Assembly: GCA_031119475.1 (NCBI GenBank)
Contig: JAVHXV010000001.1
Coordinates: 1-64,000 of the forward strand
Direction: 5' to 3'
DNA: 64,000 nucleotides
DNA from: Pedobacter sp.
Lineage (GTDB): Bacteria; Bacteroidota; Bacteroidia; Sphingobacteriales; Sphingobacteriaceae
A program made the translations under genes and the position numbers. Shown piece after piece: positions 35,452 through 45,648 of the stretch. The notes beneath the pieces were generated by a model. The model was given only the letters and a program-made list of their open reading frames with translations. It had not been told where the DNA came from and made no database searches. How positions within the stretch are numbered: the first letter of the stretch is position 1; each line of letters begins with the position of its first letter.

Positions 35452-36232
35452 TAATTTGTCCATTTTGAATTGTCATAACTGTATAAGCGCGGTTTACGAT
35501 GGCATTGGTCACAATAAAAGGAACGCCGGTACTTCCATTTTGATAATATGTGGCCAGCTTGGCATGCCGATGGGAGTGGATGGAAGCAATTAGCCCGGGC
35601 GTCTGGTTAAATAGGGTCTGATAGGGAGTAACCAGTGCTGGATCGAAATCTGCATCGATGGGAGGGACGTGCGAAATGGCAACCAGGTTTGTAATCCCGC
35701 TACCCAAGGTCAGGTTGCTTTTTAGCCAGGTAAGATTGGGTGTTGAACCATCGAAATCGTATTCCCTGCCGTTGGTATCATGGCAAACGAATTTGATCGG
35801 TCCATAGGTAAAGGTGAAATTTAAGGGACCGAACATCTTTTCATAGACAGCGCGTCCATTGGCCACCAGGTCATGGTTGCCGATCACGGCGATAAAGGGG
35901 ACGTCGAGCCGCTCATAGATTTTATAGATGCCATCAAATTCTGCCAGAAGCCCAAAATCGGATATATCGCCATTCAAGATCACAAAATCGATATCGTTGC
36001 GGGCATTGATGTGGTCTACGAACAGCTTGGTTTCATTATAACTCCGTTGTGTATCGCCAGAAACGGCCACACGAATAAAGGTGCCAGGAGTTTTTTGCGA
36101 AAGCAGCGCGATCTGCTTTTCGTTGGAAGCATGCGCAGAATTGCGGTTAAAGGTTTGGTTCGGACTATATTCGTCAGAATTGCAGGCCAGTATAGATAAC
36201 GTTAAAACGAGGCACAGTAGTTTTTTGATCAT
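35429..36232 (-). CDS. metallophosphoesterase lipoprotein
   Basis: The ATG at 36232 gives 267 residues starting MIKKLLCLVLTLSILAC, a lipoprotein signal. The longer frame to 36463 translates AGTCC-type repeats (WAFGLLDS...) and is rejected. Calcineurin-like motifs are visible: SGDTQRSYNE, LNGDISD, IGNHD and the later histidine pair HSHRHAK. The substrate is unknown; it lies outside the cytoplasm. It is the upstream partner of the outer-membrane-type gene. Confidence 0.88.
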   Translation of the reverse strand: MIKKLLCLVLTLSILACNSDEYSPNQTFNRNSAHASNEKQIALLSQKTPGTFIRVAVSGDTQRSYNETKLFVDHINARNDIDFVILNGDISDFGLLAEFDGIYKIYERLDVPFIAVIGNHDLVANGRAVYEKMFGPLNFTFTYGPIKFVCHDTNGREYDFDGSTPNLTWLKSNLTLGSGITNLVAISHVPPIDADFDPALVTPYQTLFNQTPGLIASIHSHRHAKLATYYQNGSTGVPFIVTNAIVNRAYTVMTIQNGQINAQEVDF

Positions 36233-36287
36233 TGTAGAATAAACAAGAAAGGAATGGAAAAGTTTTTGAGATTCGGGAAGTCGAGAG

Positions 36288-36556
36288 ATGGAGTCCAGAA
36301 GTCCAAGAATCCAGTATCCAACTTCGTCAGTTGCCAGTTGATTTCTATTTAGGTGGAAATCCCAACTTGCGAAGTTTTTGGTCGAGGTCGGAAAGTCCGA
36401 AGTCGGAAGTCCGAAGATAGAGTCCAGGAGTCCAAAAGCCCAAGAGTCCAGTAGTCCAATCATCTGCTTTTCGCTTTTCGCCCTCGGCTTATCGCTTTAC
36501 ACTATACGCCATAAGCTAAACGCCTCCCTCTTTCCGCTCTCCGCTTTCCGCTATGC
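36288..36556. repeat. AGTCC-word and CGCTTT-word tracts
   Basis: AGTCCAGAA/AGTCGAGA words (36288-36325 and 36370-36460) are followed by TCGCTTTT/CGCTTATCG/CCGCTATGC words (36468-36552) up to the stop of the MBL gene. Words have 7- to 9-bp spacing. No gene is present. Confidence 0.7.
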
Positions 36557-36557
36557 A

Positions 36558-37397
36558 CTAAACTTCGTCTAGCCTAAACGTATCCTTCACCCTAATCCCT
36601 TTTTCGGTCTGTTGCAAGGTACAGCATTCGTTGATGGGGTCATGTTCCAGATAGAGGATGTAGTTGTTGTTGACTGCTTCTTCGAGAAATTCGGCTTTTT
36701 CCTTCAGGGTCTGCAAGGGGAACATGTCGTAGGCCATTACATAGGGCAGGGGCAGGTGACCGACAGATGGGAGCAGATCGGCCATATACACGATTGTCTG
36801 GTCCTTATATTGCAGTTGAGGCAACATCATCGCATCGGTATGGCCATAAGCGTAGCGAACCGTTATTCCTTCATGGAAAGCCACTCCATTTTGTGCCGGA
36901 ATAAAATGAAGCTGTCCACTTTCTTGGATGGGCACGATATTTTCCTTTAAGAATGAGGCCTTTTCTCTTGCATTTGGCTGTATGGCCCAATCCCAATGCT
37001 GTTGGTTGCTCCAATAAACGGCGTTTGGAAATGCCGGTCGCAATTGCTCGCCATATCGCTCTATGGCACCTCCACAATGGTCGAAATGCAGGTGGGTAAG
37101 GAATACATCGGTAATATCTGCACGGGAGAAGCTATATTTGGCCAAAGATTTGTCGAGCGTATCGTCGCCGTGCAGGTAATAATGTCCTAAAAACTTTTCA
37201 TCCTGTTTGTTGCCAATCCCCGTATCTACTAAAATCAATCGGCTGCCATCTTCGATCAGCAGGCAGCGCATGGCCCATGTGCAAAGGTTATTGGAGTCGG
37301 CGGGGTTGCTTTTCTGCCAAATGGATTTGGGCACCACGCCGAACATCGCGCCGCCATCAAGCTTAAAAAATCCGGTTTCTATGGTATAGAGTTTCAT
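36558..37397 (-). CDS. MBL fold metallo-hydrolase
   Basis: The 279-residue protein has the metallo-beta-lactamase metal motif HLHFDHCGG (residues 101-109), an Asp-His downstream in YGHTDAMMLP, and further His near HLPLPY and LEHDP. The fold includes lactonases, glyoxalase II and other hydrolases; the lactonase-like layout with VDTGIGNKQDEKF before the motif suggests the quorum-quenching lactonase-like branch, but no activity can be assigned. Monocistronic. Confidence 0.85.
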   Translation of the reverse strand: MKLYTIETGFFKLDGGAMFGVVPKSIWQKSNPADSNNLCTWAMRCLLIEDGSRLILVDTGIGNKQDEKFLGHYYLHGDDTLDKSLAKYSFSRADITDVFLTHLHFDHCGGAIERYGEQLRPAFPNAVYWSNQQHWDWAIQPNAREKASFLKENIVPIQESGQLHFIPAQNGVAFHEGITVRYAYGHTDAMMLPQLQYKDQTIVYMADLLPSVGHLPLPYVMAYDMFPLQTLKEKAEFLEEAVNNNYILYLEHDPINECCTLQQTEKGIRVKDTFRLDEV

Positions 37398-37401
37398 AGG
37401 T

Positions 37402-37645
37402 GGTTAATTGTTTAATTGGTTAACTGGTTAATTGTCCTGTAGTAACACAAGTGTATTACAGGAACTGTGAACTGTAAACTGCGAACTGTAAACTGAAAAC
37501 TGTGAACTGTCCAAGGTGTTGCCATTCTAACTTGTCGAAGACCATCCTTCGACCAGCTCAGGATGACAGAGATGGGCTCAGGGTGATAGATTCGGTCTGT
37601 AAAAAAAATGGTTAACTGCCATTAACAATTAACCAATTAACCAGT
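37402..37645. repeat. mixed word tracts and inverted TGTCATCCTGAGC element
   Basis: GGTTAATT octamers (37402-37435), GAACTGTAAACTGC heptads (37465-37510), then a TTGTCGAAG...CTTCGAC / AGCTCAGGATGACA element (37537-37573) related to 57969-58018, then AACCAATT octamers (37622-37642). No gene. Confidence 0.65.
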
Positions 37646-37657
37646 TATGCAGTTAAA

Positions 37658-39046
37658 CTACAAATGTATTACCTCACCATAGGCATCTGCTGCGGCTTCC
37701 ATAATGGCCTCGCTCATGGTTGGGTGCGGATGCACGGCCTTGATCATTTCGTGGCCTGTGGTTTCCAGCTTTCTGGCCACTACAATTTCAGCAATCATTT
37801 CGGTTACATTGGCTCCGATCATGTGTGCGCCTAATAGTTCACCATATTTCGCGTCGAAGATCAATTTTACAAATCCATCTTTTGCGCCTGCCGCACTTGC
37901 TTTTCCAGATGCCGAGAAAGGAAATTTACCGATCTTCAGCTCATATCCGGCTGCTTTGGCGGCCTTTTCGGTATAGCCTACCGAGGCAATCTCAGGACTG
38001 CAATAGGTACAGCCCGGAATGTTGTTGTAATCTAAAGGCTCTACATGCTGACCAGCAATTTTTTCTACACAGATAATGCCTTCGGCCGATGCCACATGGG
38101 CAAGCGCCTGTCCGCCAACAATGTCGCCAATGGCGTAGTAACCTTTTACAGAGGTATTGTAGAATTCATCTACCACTACTTTTCCCTTTTCGGTTTTGAT
38201 GCCAGTTTCTTCGAGGCCTATATTTTCGATATTGGCCACAACGCCGGCGGCAGATAGCACGATATCACATTCGATGGTCTGCATTCCTGCTGCGGTCTTT
38301 ACCTGTACCTTGCAGCCATTGCCACTGGTATCTACAGACTCGACGCTCGAAGAGGTCATGATTTCGATGCCGGTCTTTTTCAGGCTGCGCAGGAGTTGTT
38401 TCGATACATCTTCGTCTTCCACTGGAACAACGTGCTCCATGAATTCAACAATGGTCACCTTTGTGCCCATGGTGGCATAAAAATAGGCAAACTCAACTCC
38501 GATGGCACCAGAGCCGACTACAACCATCGATTTTGGCAGTTCCGGTAGCACCATGGCCTGGCGGTAGCCGATAATTTTTTTTCCGTCCTGTTTCAGGTTG
38601 GGCAATTCCCTAGAGCGTGCACCGGTAGCCAGAATAATGTGCTTGGCGCTAAGCTCTTTCGTTGTTCCGTCAGCAGCCTTAACCTCAACTTTGCTTCCAG
38701 CCTTTACCTTACCGGTACCCATGATGACTTCAATTTTATTTTTTTTCATCAGGAACTGTACGCCCTTGCTCATGCCTTCGGCAACATCGCGGCTACGTTT
38801 AACTACGGCGGCAAAATCAGCTTTTGCTTCTGGTGCACTGATCCCGTAATCGGCAGCATGGTTGATGTATTCGAAAACCTGGGCACTTTTGAGCAGGGCC
38901 TTGGTCGGGATACAGCCCCAGTTCAGACAGATGCCCCCCAAAGATTCGCGTTCTACAATTGCAGTTTTTAAACCCAACTGAGAAGCCCTGATTGCAGTTA
39001 CATATCCACCCGGACCGCTGCCAATAACAATTAGATCGTAGTTCAT
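37658..39046 (-). CDS. lpdA: dihydrolipoyl dehydrogenase
   Basis: The 462-residue flavoprotein has the FAD motif GSGPGGY at 9-15, the redox-active pair Cys40/Cys45 in GGICLNWGCIP, the NAD-binding GSGAIGVEFAYF and the C-terminal HPHPTMSEA with the catalytic His. It reoxidises lipoyl groups in 2-oxoacid dehydrogenase and glycine cleavage complexes. No E1/E2 genes are adjacent, so this copy is encoded separately. Canonical length. Confidence 0.96.
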   Translation of the reverse strand: MNYDLIVIGSGPGGYVTAIRASQLGLKTAIVERESLGGICLNWGCIPTKALLKSAQVFEYINHAADYGISAPEAKADFAAVVKRSRDVAEGMSKGVQFLMKKNKIEVIMGTGKVKAGSKVEVKAADGTTKELSAKHIILATGARSRELPNLKQDGKKIIGYRQAMVLPELPKSMVVVGSGAIGVEFAYFYATMGTKVTIVEFMEHVVPVEDEDVSKQLLRSLKKTGIEIMTSSSVESVDTSGNGCKVQVKTAAGMQTIECDIVLSAAGVVANIENIGLEETGIKTEKGKVVVDEFYNTSVKGYYAIGDIVGGQALAHVASAEGIICVEKIAGQHVEPLDYNNIPGCTYCSPEIASVGYTEKAAKAAGYELKIGKFPFSASGKASAAGAKDGFVKLIFDAKYGELLGAHMIGANVTEMIAEIVVARKLETTGHEMIKAVHPHPTMSEAIMEAAADAYGEVIHL

Positions 39047-39380
39047 ATCTATTAAACGAAAATTAACTTTTAAGAATGCTCAAAATTATAAAAAATGTTG
39101 GTTAAAATGAGTTTTAAGATTTTACAACCTAAGGTTTTGAAATTTTTGGGCAGATCTGCCGTGGCTGTTGCCAAAAACACAATAAATACTTGTTTTTTAT
39201 AAATAACTGATAAACATGTAGTTAAACTTACCAACGCTAGTGTTAACTGTGGATAAGTTTTAGAGATAGTTAATAATTATTTAACATAGGGTATAGATAT
39301 GGGTCGGAAATAAATATTTACCTTTGCTGCGATATTTAACATATCGTTAACTAACAAAAAAATTAATTAAAAGAAAAAGT
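39047..39380. other. spacer upstream of TonB receptor
   Basis: AT-rich, 334 bp. A -7 box TACCTTTG lies at 39319-39326, 55 bp before the receptor start; the -33 element is weak. A single DnaA-box-like TGTGGATAA is at about 39247-39255. No gene is seen. Confidence 0.5.
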
Positions 39381-42300
39381 ATGAAGAAATCTTTACTATT
39401 CAAAGTTGTAGTAATTGTTCTTGCTTTTGTAGGGTTTGCCACTGCTGCCGATGCGCAGATTACGACCGCTACATTGTCAGGTACAGTAACTGACTCAAAA
39501 GGTGCTTTGCCTGGCGCAGGTGTGAAGGCTGTGCACACGCCTACAGGTACGGTCTATTCTGTATCTACGAATAACGATGGTAGGTATATCATCAATAACA
39601 TGCGTACCGGTGGTCCATACACCATTGAGATTACCTATGTAGGCTATCAAAGCTTTAAGGCTACTGATGTATCCCTCAAGTTGGGCGATACCTATGTTCA
39701 AAATGCAGTTTTGACTGAGGCTGGCAGACAATTACAGGAAATCGTAGTTTCTGGCAAGAAAGACGCACTTTTCAACAGTAAAAAAATCGGTGCTTCTACA
39801 AACATTACCAAAGAGCAGATCCAGAGCTTGCCTTCATTGAGCCGTTCATTGCAAGATTTTACCCGTTTAACGCCTCAGGCCAACGGTAATAACTTTGCCG
39901 GTATCAACAACCGTTACAATGGCTTGACCATTGACGGTGCGGTAAACAACGATGCCTTCGGTCTGGGCAGTACTGGTGCACCAGGTGGTCAGGCAAATAC
40001 ACAGCCGATCTCATTGGATGCGATCCAGGAGATCCAAGTTGTACTTGCTCCATTTGATGTAACGAATGCCAACGCCATTGGTGGTGGTGTGAACGCGGTA
40101 ACCCGTTCTGGTTCGAACAAGGTTGAAGGTTCTGCTTATTTCTTTGGCAGGAACCAGAATACCATTGGTAGAAGTGTTGATGGTCTGAATACCAAAGCGC
40201 TTCCTTTCCACAACTATACCTTCGGACTAAGGGTTGGTTTGCCGATCGTTAAGGATAAATTATTCTTATTCGTGAGTGCAGAACGCCAGAACATTGTTCA
40301 GCCAACTACATTCAACGCTGGCGAGCCGGGTGCTGTTTCATTGGCCGATATCCAAAAAATTGCTGGTATCGCACAAAGCCGCTACGGTTACAACATTGGT
40401 TCTTATGATCCTTATGATTCTGAGACTAAAAACGATAAGATCTTTGCCCGTTTGGATTGGAACATCAACCCAAAAAACCAGTTGACGCTTCGCCATAACT
40501 ACATCGATGCTTATGACGATAACCTTTCTAGAAGTGCAACAAGTTTCCGTTTGTCAAGTAACCTTTACCGTTTCAACGATAAACAAAACAACTCTGTATT
40601 GGAGTGGAGGAGCAATATCTCGAATACCTTGTCAAACAACTTGATCATCGGTTATTCTAGGATCCGTGACTCACGTGCATACGAAGGAGATCCATTCCCG
40701 CAGATCAGGATCAATGGGCTGGCCAACGGTGCTTCAGTTGTTTTTGGTAACGAAGCTTCTTCTACCGCTAACGAATTGGATCAGGATATTTTCGAGTTTA
40801 CCGATAACTTTAAGGTATTTGCGAACAAACATACCTTCACCTTTGGTACGCACAACGAATTCTACAAGATCAGGAACTTGTTCATCAACAACATGAACGG
40901 AAGTTACACTTGGAACAACATTGCTGATTTTGAGGCGAATACCAAACCTGGTGCTGCTACCAGTAAATCTATTGCGCCTGGCGATCCTAGGCCTGCCGCT
41001 AGATTTAAAGCTGGCCAGTTAGGTTTCTATATGCAAGATGAGATCGAAGCTTTCAAAGGATTTAAATTAATGGCTGGTCTAAGGGTCGATGTTCCTTTGT
41101 TGTTCGATACCCCAACAGCTAACCCTAAGGTAGCTGCAAGTTTCCCTGGATACAGCACAGACCAATTGCCAAGCCAAGTTCCGTTGGTATCTCCACGTGT
41201 GAGCTTCAACTGGGACATTACCGGGACCCGTAGCGTACAATTGCGTGGTGGTGGTGGTCTCTTGACCAGCCGTGCGCCATTTGTATGGATCTCGAACCAA
41301 TTCGGTGGTACAGGTCTATTGACACAATCGGTCAGCGCCGGAGTGGGTACAGGTACCTTTATCCAAGATGTGAACAACCAACAGGCTGCAGGTGGTTCGG
41401 CTACGACTACCTCACAGATCAGCTTGATCGACAAAAACTTTAGGTTGCCGCAAGTTTTGAGGGCAAATTTAGCAGTCGACTTCAAGTTGCCAGCGGGCAT
41501 CCAAGCTACTGTTGAAGGTTTGTATTCTAAAACTGTCAACAACATTTCTTATAAAAACTTAAACATCAGACGTTCTACTTCGACCATCAATCCAGCTTTA
41601 TCTGGAGGTGCAGATCTACGTCCGGCCTATAGCAACACCACTGCTACCAGGGTAAATGGAACAGACTTTACTGAAGTTTACTTATTGGAAAACACCAACG
41701 ATGGTTATACCTATAACATCACTGGTCAATTGCAGAAATCATTTAACATGGGCCTATATGCATCGATCGCCTACACTTACGGTATGGCAAAAGATGTGAA
41801 CTCAGGATTTAGCAGTACTGCTGGTTCAGGTTATGGAGGTGTATTCATTGTAAATGATGCTGATAATCCGCCATTGGCCTACTCTAACTATGACCTTCGC
41901 CACAGGGTTGTGGGTGCCTTGAACTATACATTGAGGTATGGTAAGAGCAAAGCATCTGCTACTACCTTCTCACTATTCTATGCAGGTAAATCAGGTGGTA
42001 CCGTTTCTTATATCTACAGTGCAGACTTGAACGGCGATAACTCTGTTTCTTCTGGTAACCCAAGTAACGATCTGATCTTCGTACCACGTACGTTGAGCGA
42101 TATCAAATTGGTTCCACTTGCTGCTTCTGGAACACTTCCAGCGCAGACTGTGGCAGAACAGTGGGCTGCTTTGGATGCCTACATCAACAACGACGAGTAC
42201 CTGAGCACAAGAAGGGGCCAGTATGCTGAGCGTAATGGTGGAAGAATGCCTTGGGAACACCAGTTTGACCTTCGCATCATGCAAGATCTAGGTGTGATCT

Positions 42301-42542
42301 TCAAAGGAACCAAAAACTCACTTCAACTTTCGTTGGATATTATCAACGTAGGTAACCTGATCAACAAGGATTGGGGAAGATCTTACTTCCTGAACAACAA
42401 TGCCTATGCCTTGATCAATTATTCTACTTCTGGTGGCGGTGGTTTCACCTTCAGGGCACCAGCTAACAATGTACCTTATTCGCCATCATCGATCGCATCA
42501 AGATATCAGGCACAATTTGGTCTTCGTTACAACTTTAACTAA
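39381..42542 (+). CDS. TonB-dependent outer membrane receptor (Oar-like)
   Basis: The 1053-residue protein has a signal peptide (about 1-25), an N-terminal carboxypeptidase-regulatory-like domain (TTATLSGTVTDSKGALPGAGV..., 28-115), a plug domain with LRSLQDFTRLTP and GLTIDGAVNNDAFG, and a 22-strand-type barrel ending in a C-terminal aromatic-rich strand (FGLRYNFN). No SusD gene is adjacent, so it fits the Oar-like stand-alone group rather than a polysaccharide locus. The ligand is unknown. A strong terminator follows. Confidence 0.92.
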   Translation: MKKSLLFKVVVIVLAFVGFATAADAQITTATLSGTVTDSKGALPGAGVKAVHTPTGTVYSVSTNNDGRYIINNMRTGGPYTIEITYVGYQSFKATDVSLKLGDTYVQNAVLTEAGRQLQEIVVSGKKDALFNSKKIGASTNITKEQIQSLPSLSRSLQDFTRLTPQANGNNFAGINNRYNGLTIDGAVNNDAFGLGSTGAPGGQANTQPISLDAIQEIQVVLAPFDVTNANAIGGGVNAVTRSGSNKVEGSAYFFGRNQNTIGRSVDGLNTKALPFHNYTFGLRVGLPIVKDKLFLFVSAERQNIVQPTTFNAGEPGAVSLADIQKIAGIAQSRYGYNIGSYDPYDSETKNDKIFARLDWNINPKNQLTLRHNYIDAYDDNLSRSATSFRLSSNLYRFNDKQNNSVLEWRSNISNTLSNNLIIGYSRIRDSRAYEGDPFPQIRINGLANGASVVFGNEASSTANELDQDIFEFTDNFKVFANKHTFTFGTHNEFYKIRNLFINNMNGSYTWNNIADFEANTKPGAATSKSIAPGDPRPAARFKAGQLGFYMQDEIEAFKGFKLMAGLRVDVPLLFDTPTANPKVAASFPGYSTDQLPSQVPLVSPRVSFNWDITGTRSVQLRGGGGLLTSRAPFVWISNQFGGTGLLTQSVSAGVGTGTFIQDVNNQQAAGGSATTTSQISLIDKNFRLPQVLRANLAVDFKLPAGIQATVEGLYSKTVNNISYKNLNIRRSTSTINPALSGGADLRPAYSNTTATRVNGTDFTEVYLLENTNDGYTYNITGQLQKSFNMGLYASIAYTYGMAKDVNSGFSSTAGSGYGGVFIVNDADNPPLAYSNYDLRHRVVGALNYTLRYGKSKASATTFSLFYAGKSGGTVSYIYSADLNGDNSVSSGNPSNDLIFVPRTLSDIKLVPLAASGTLPAQTVAEQWAALDAYINNDEYLSTRRGQYAERNGGRMPWEHQFDLRIMQDLGVIFKGTKNSLQLSLDIINVGNLINKDWGRSYFLNNNAYALINYSTSGGGGFTFRAPANNVPYSPSSIASRYQAQFGLRYNFN

Positions 42543-42574
42543 TCCCGTAGATTTCAACACAAGAAATCGATTTC

Positions 42575-42607
42575 AAAAACCCGCTGATCTGATCAGCGGG
42601 TTTTTTT
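42575..42607 (+). terminator. intrinsic terminator of TonB receptor gene
   Basis: CCCGCTGA (42580-42587) pairs with TCAGCGGG (42593-42600) with a 5-base loop, preceded by five A and followed by seven T (42601-42607). Confidence 0.9.
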
Positions 42608-42656
42608 ATGTCCTTAAAAATTGTAACTTCAATGATGTTAAATTAATCCCATTGCC

Positions 42657-43508
42657 ATGGACCAGAAAATCATCAATTTATACGACTCCTATACCCATAG
42701 CGAAATCAGCAGAAAAGATTTCATGCAGAAGCTGGCGCTGTTGACCGGCAGTACCGCACTCGCCCTGGCGGCACTGCCTATGTTGGAAAATAATTATGCG
42801 GCGGCCGCTACCTTCCACCATGAAGACATTACCAGTGAGGTAATTACCTATCCTGGTGCTGAGGGAGAAGTGAAAGCCGTACTGGCAAAGCCCAAAGGCA
42901 AGAAAAAACTAGGTGCAGTAGTGGTGATCCATGAGAATAGGGGGTTAAACCCGCACATCATCGAGGTCACCAAAAGAGTGGCTGCAGAAGGGTTCTTAGC
43001 CTTGGGGATTGACGCGCTGTCGCCATTTGGCGGTACGCCTGAAGATGAAAATAAGGGCAGGGAGCTGATCGGAAAACTGGATGCGGGCAAAAACCTTGAA
43101 AATTACCTGAAAGGTCTGGCCTATCTAAGGAGCCATAAGGATGGGAATGGCAAAACTGGCTGTGTCGGTTTTTGCTGGGGTGGCGGAATGGCCAACAAAC
43201 TGGCCGTAAACGACCCCAAATTAAATGCTGCGGTTGCCTATTATGGTGCCCAGCCAAAGGCAGAAGAGGTGCCAAAGATCAAAGCAAACGTCCTGTTGCA
43301 CTATGGCGGATTGGATGAAAGGATCAATGCGGGTATCCCAGCTTATGAAGCAGCCTTGAAAGCCAATCATATCGATTATCAATTGTTTGTGTACGAAGGC
43401 GTAAACCATGCTTTTAATAATGATACTTCGCCAACCCGATATAATGAAGCCGCTGCCAAACTGGCCTGGCAACGTACAATTGATTTGTTTAAGAAGAAGG
43501 TAAGTTGA
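42657..43508 (+). CDS. dienelactone hydrolase family protein
   Basis: The 283-residue protein has an N-terminal SRKDFMQKLALLTGSTALALAALP, resembling a Tat-type or Sec signal, so it may be exported. The DLH core shows the nucleophile in GFCWGG (catalytic Cys), then LLHYGGLDERIN with the Asp, and GVNHAF with the His. DLH proteins open dienelactones or act as carboxylesterases; substrate unknown. It is followed by GTTGAAG repeats. Confidence 0.9.
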   Translation: MDQKIINLYDSYTHSEISRKDFMQKLALLTGSTALALAALPMLENNYAAAATFHHEDITSEVITYPGAEGEVKAVLAKPKGKKKLGAVVVIHENRGLNPHIIEVTKRVAAEGFLALGIDALSPFGGTPEDENKGRELIGKLDAGKNLENYLKGLAYLRSHKDGNGKTGCVGFCWGGGMANKLAVNDPKLNAAVAYYGAQPKAEEVPKIKANVLLHYGGLDERINAGIPAYEAALKANHIDYQLFVYEGVNHAFNNDTSPTRYNEAAAKLAWQRTIDLFKKKVS

Positions 43509-43550
43509 AGGTTAAAGGTTGAAGGTTGAAAGGTTCAAAATTCAAGGTTG
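43505..43550. repeat. GTTGAAG heptad tract
   Basis: Units of GTTGAAGGTTAAAG type follow the hydrolase stop. The same family recurs at 44032-44125, 56284-56320 (reverse orientation), 51478-51558 and 15797-15822. Confidence 0.75.
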
Positions 43551-43691
43551 TGCCGAAGGCTCCGCAGGAGTTTCTTGGGGACATCACTGCAGGAAAAGTT
43601 GGTTCTTTTTACAGTTGGCCAATCTTTACATTTAAATCTGATGATAATGTCGCATTTTGTGCTTCACCTACGTATGGAAAGAAAAAATAAG

Positions 43692-44024
43692 ATGAAAAAA
43701 ATTTTATCGGCTATCTGCATTTTGCTTCTTTTGGCTTTCACTGCATGTAAAAAAGGGGCTAATCCAGATTATGAACAAACATTTGTGCAGGAAGGTGCGG
43801 TGTGGAGCCCGTTGGGTTTTGGAGGAATGAAACTCAGGTTAATGGCCGAGGGAAAAGCTGATCTTCTGCTGGCAGGCGACGTATATTACCGGGGGACCTA
43901 CTCCACCATGGGGAACAAGATTATCGTCAAGATAGACCAACAGAAATATGAATTTGAAATCCTGTCCCATGATCAGCTCCGCTACGATAAAACGATTATT
44001 TTGAATTTAGAGCTGAAGGTTTAA
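43692..44024 (+). CDS. small lipoprotein
   Basis: The ATG at 43692 gives 110 residues with signal MKKILSAICILLLLAFTAC (lipobox Cys19). The longer frame from 43548 translates repeats. The mature 90 residues (GADYEQTF-type linker, then alternating strands) have no recognisable motif. Monocistronic between repeat tracts. Confidence 0.7.
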   Translation: MKKILSAICILLLLAFTACKKGANPDYEQTFVQEGAVWSPLGFGGMKLRLMAEGKADLLLAGDVYYRGTYSTMGNKIIVKIDQQKYEFEILSHDQLRYDKTIILNLELKV

Positions 44025-44031
44025 TAAGTTG

Positions 44032-44312
44032 AAGGTTAAAAGTTGAAAGTTAAAAGTTGGGTATACTCAAAAGAGAATGTTTTTATCGAGTTGAAGGTTA
44101 AAGGTTGAAAGTTGAAAGGTTGATTTTTCTCAAGAGAGAATTATATCCAAATCATACGCCGAACGCCATACGCTCTTCGCTTTAGTCCAAGAGTCCAGAA
44201 GTCCGAGAGTCCAAATGCATCCGCCTTCGCTCTTCGCCCAACGCTTTTCGCCCAACGCTTTTCGCTTTGCGCTCTTCGCTCAACGCCCAGCGCTCTTCGC
44301 TCTCCGCTTATC
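44032..44312. repeat. GTTGAAG and CGCTTTT heptad tracts
   Basis: GTTGAAAG/GTTAAAAG heptads (44032-44125) are followed by AGTCC words and then a run of exact-period heptads at about 44222-44310: CGCTTTT, CGCTTTG, CGCTCTT, CGCTCAA, CGCCCAG, CGCTCTT, CGCTCTC. It ends at the purM stop. Confidence 0.9.
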
Positions 44313-45486
44313 GGTACTCGAAAGTTCCGAATTCGGTGGTTAACGTCACTTTCTTTTCGCCTTTTTCTACGCGGCCGATCAGCTGTGCGTCGATATTAAA
44401 GCTTTTTGAGATGGCAATGATCTCATCGGCAATTGCCTGCGGTACGTAAAGCTCCATCCGATGGCCCATATTGAATACTTTGTACATTTCTGACCATGCG
44501 GTGCTCGACTGTTCCTGGATCAGCTTAAATAGGGGCGGGATAGGAAAAAGATGATCTTTGATGACATGCACATCATCATTGATAAAATGGAGCACTTTGG
44601 TCTGCGCGCCGCCGCTACAATGTACAATGCCATGGATTGCATTGCGGTGCAGGTCTAGGATCTTTTTGATGACCGGAGCGTAGGTGCGTGTAGGAGAAAG
44701 CACCAACTTACCAGCGGTGATGGTCTTGCCCGCGCCAATTTCAACAAGATCGGTCAATTTTTTGCCGCCTGAAAAAACAAGGTCAAATGGAACAGCCGGG
44801 TCAAAACTTTCTGGATAAGCCGTTGCCACAGCTTTATCGAAGACATCATGGCGAGCCGAGGTCAGGCCATTTGATCCCATTCCCCCATTATATTCCCTTT
44901 CATAACTGGCTTGTCCGTAAGAGGCCAATCCCACAATCACATCCCCATCCTGAATGGTATGGTTGCTGATGATTTCATCCCGCTTGATGCGGCAGGTTAC
45001 GGTAGAGTCGACAATGACTGTCCTTACGAGGTCGCCCACATCTGCAGTTTCGCCCCCGGTCGAATAGATGGAAATGCCAAGCTCCCTGAGTTCGGCAAGG
45101 ATTTCTTCCGTTCCGTTGATGATGGCGGCAATGACCTCTCCCGGGATCAGGTTTTTATTGCGGCCAATGGTAGAGGAGAGCAGGATGTTTTCAGTAGCGC
45201 CCACACAGATCAGGTCGTCAAGGTTCATGATGATGGCATCTTGGGCAATCCCTTTCCAGACAGAAATGTCACCTGTTTCCTTCCAATAGGTATAGGCCAA
45301 AGAGGACTTGGTCCCTGCGCCATCTGCATGCATGATGTTGCAATAGGTAGGGTCGTTGCCTAAAATGTCGGGGATAATTTTGCAGAATGCCTGTGGGAAA
45401 ATGCCTTTGTCGATGTTCTTGATCGCTGCATGTACATCCTCTTTAGAGGCCGAAACACCGCGCTGATTATACCTGTTGTCGCTCAT
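44308..45486 (-). CDS. purM: phosphoribosylformylglycinamidine cyclo-ligase
   Basis: The 392-residue AIR synthase has the PurM glycine-rich loop and adenylate-binding regions: HADGAGTKSSLAYTY near 54, DDLICVGATENIL near 100, TGGETADVGDLV near 153, and GIVHCSGGAQTKVL near 303. The family is usually ~345 residues, so this protein is about 45 longer. It catalyses ATP-dependent closure of FGAM to AIR in purine synthesis, the step after PurL, whose gene lies 6 kb away on the same strand. Confidence 0.93.
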   Translation of the reverse strand: MSDNRYNQRGVSASKEDVHAAIKNIDKGIFPQAFCKIIPDILGNDPTYCNIMHADGAGTKSSLAYTYWKETGDISVWKGIAQDAIIMNLDDLICVGATENILLSSTIGRNKNLIPGEVIAAIINGTEEILAELRELGISIYSTGGETADVGDLVRTVIVDSTVTCRIKRDEIISNHTIQDGDVIVGLASYGQASYEREYNGGMGSNGLTSARHDVFDKAVATAYPESFDPAVPFDLVFSGGKKLTDLVEIGAGKTITAGKLVLSPTRTYAPVIKKILDLHRNAIHGIVHCSGGAQTKVLHFINDDVHVIKDHLFPIPPLFKLIQEQSSTAWSEMYKVFNMGHRMELYVPQAIADEIIAISKSFNIDAQLIGRVEKGEKKVTLTTEFGTFEYR

Positions 45487-45648
45487 TGTTGCAAAGATAA
45501 GAAAAGAAGTTTAGTCCGAAAGTCTGAAAGTCTGAAAGTCTATAGTCTATAGTCCGGAGTCTATATTCTTTATACTTTGTACTTTATACTTTATATGCTA
45601 CAGTTTTTGCTTTTCGCTCTTACCAAATGTTGATCGTCCAAGACCATT

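Noticed and set aside
36233..36463. Upstream extension of the metallophosphoesterase
   Set aside because: Encodes repeated GLLDS-type words from AGTCC repeats; the lipobox signal starts at 36232.
39247..39255. DnaA-box-like TGTGGATAA, possible replication origin
   Set aside because: Only one box; no cluster, no dnaA/dnaN neighbour and no AT-rich unwinding element with repeated boxes.
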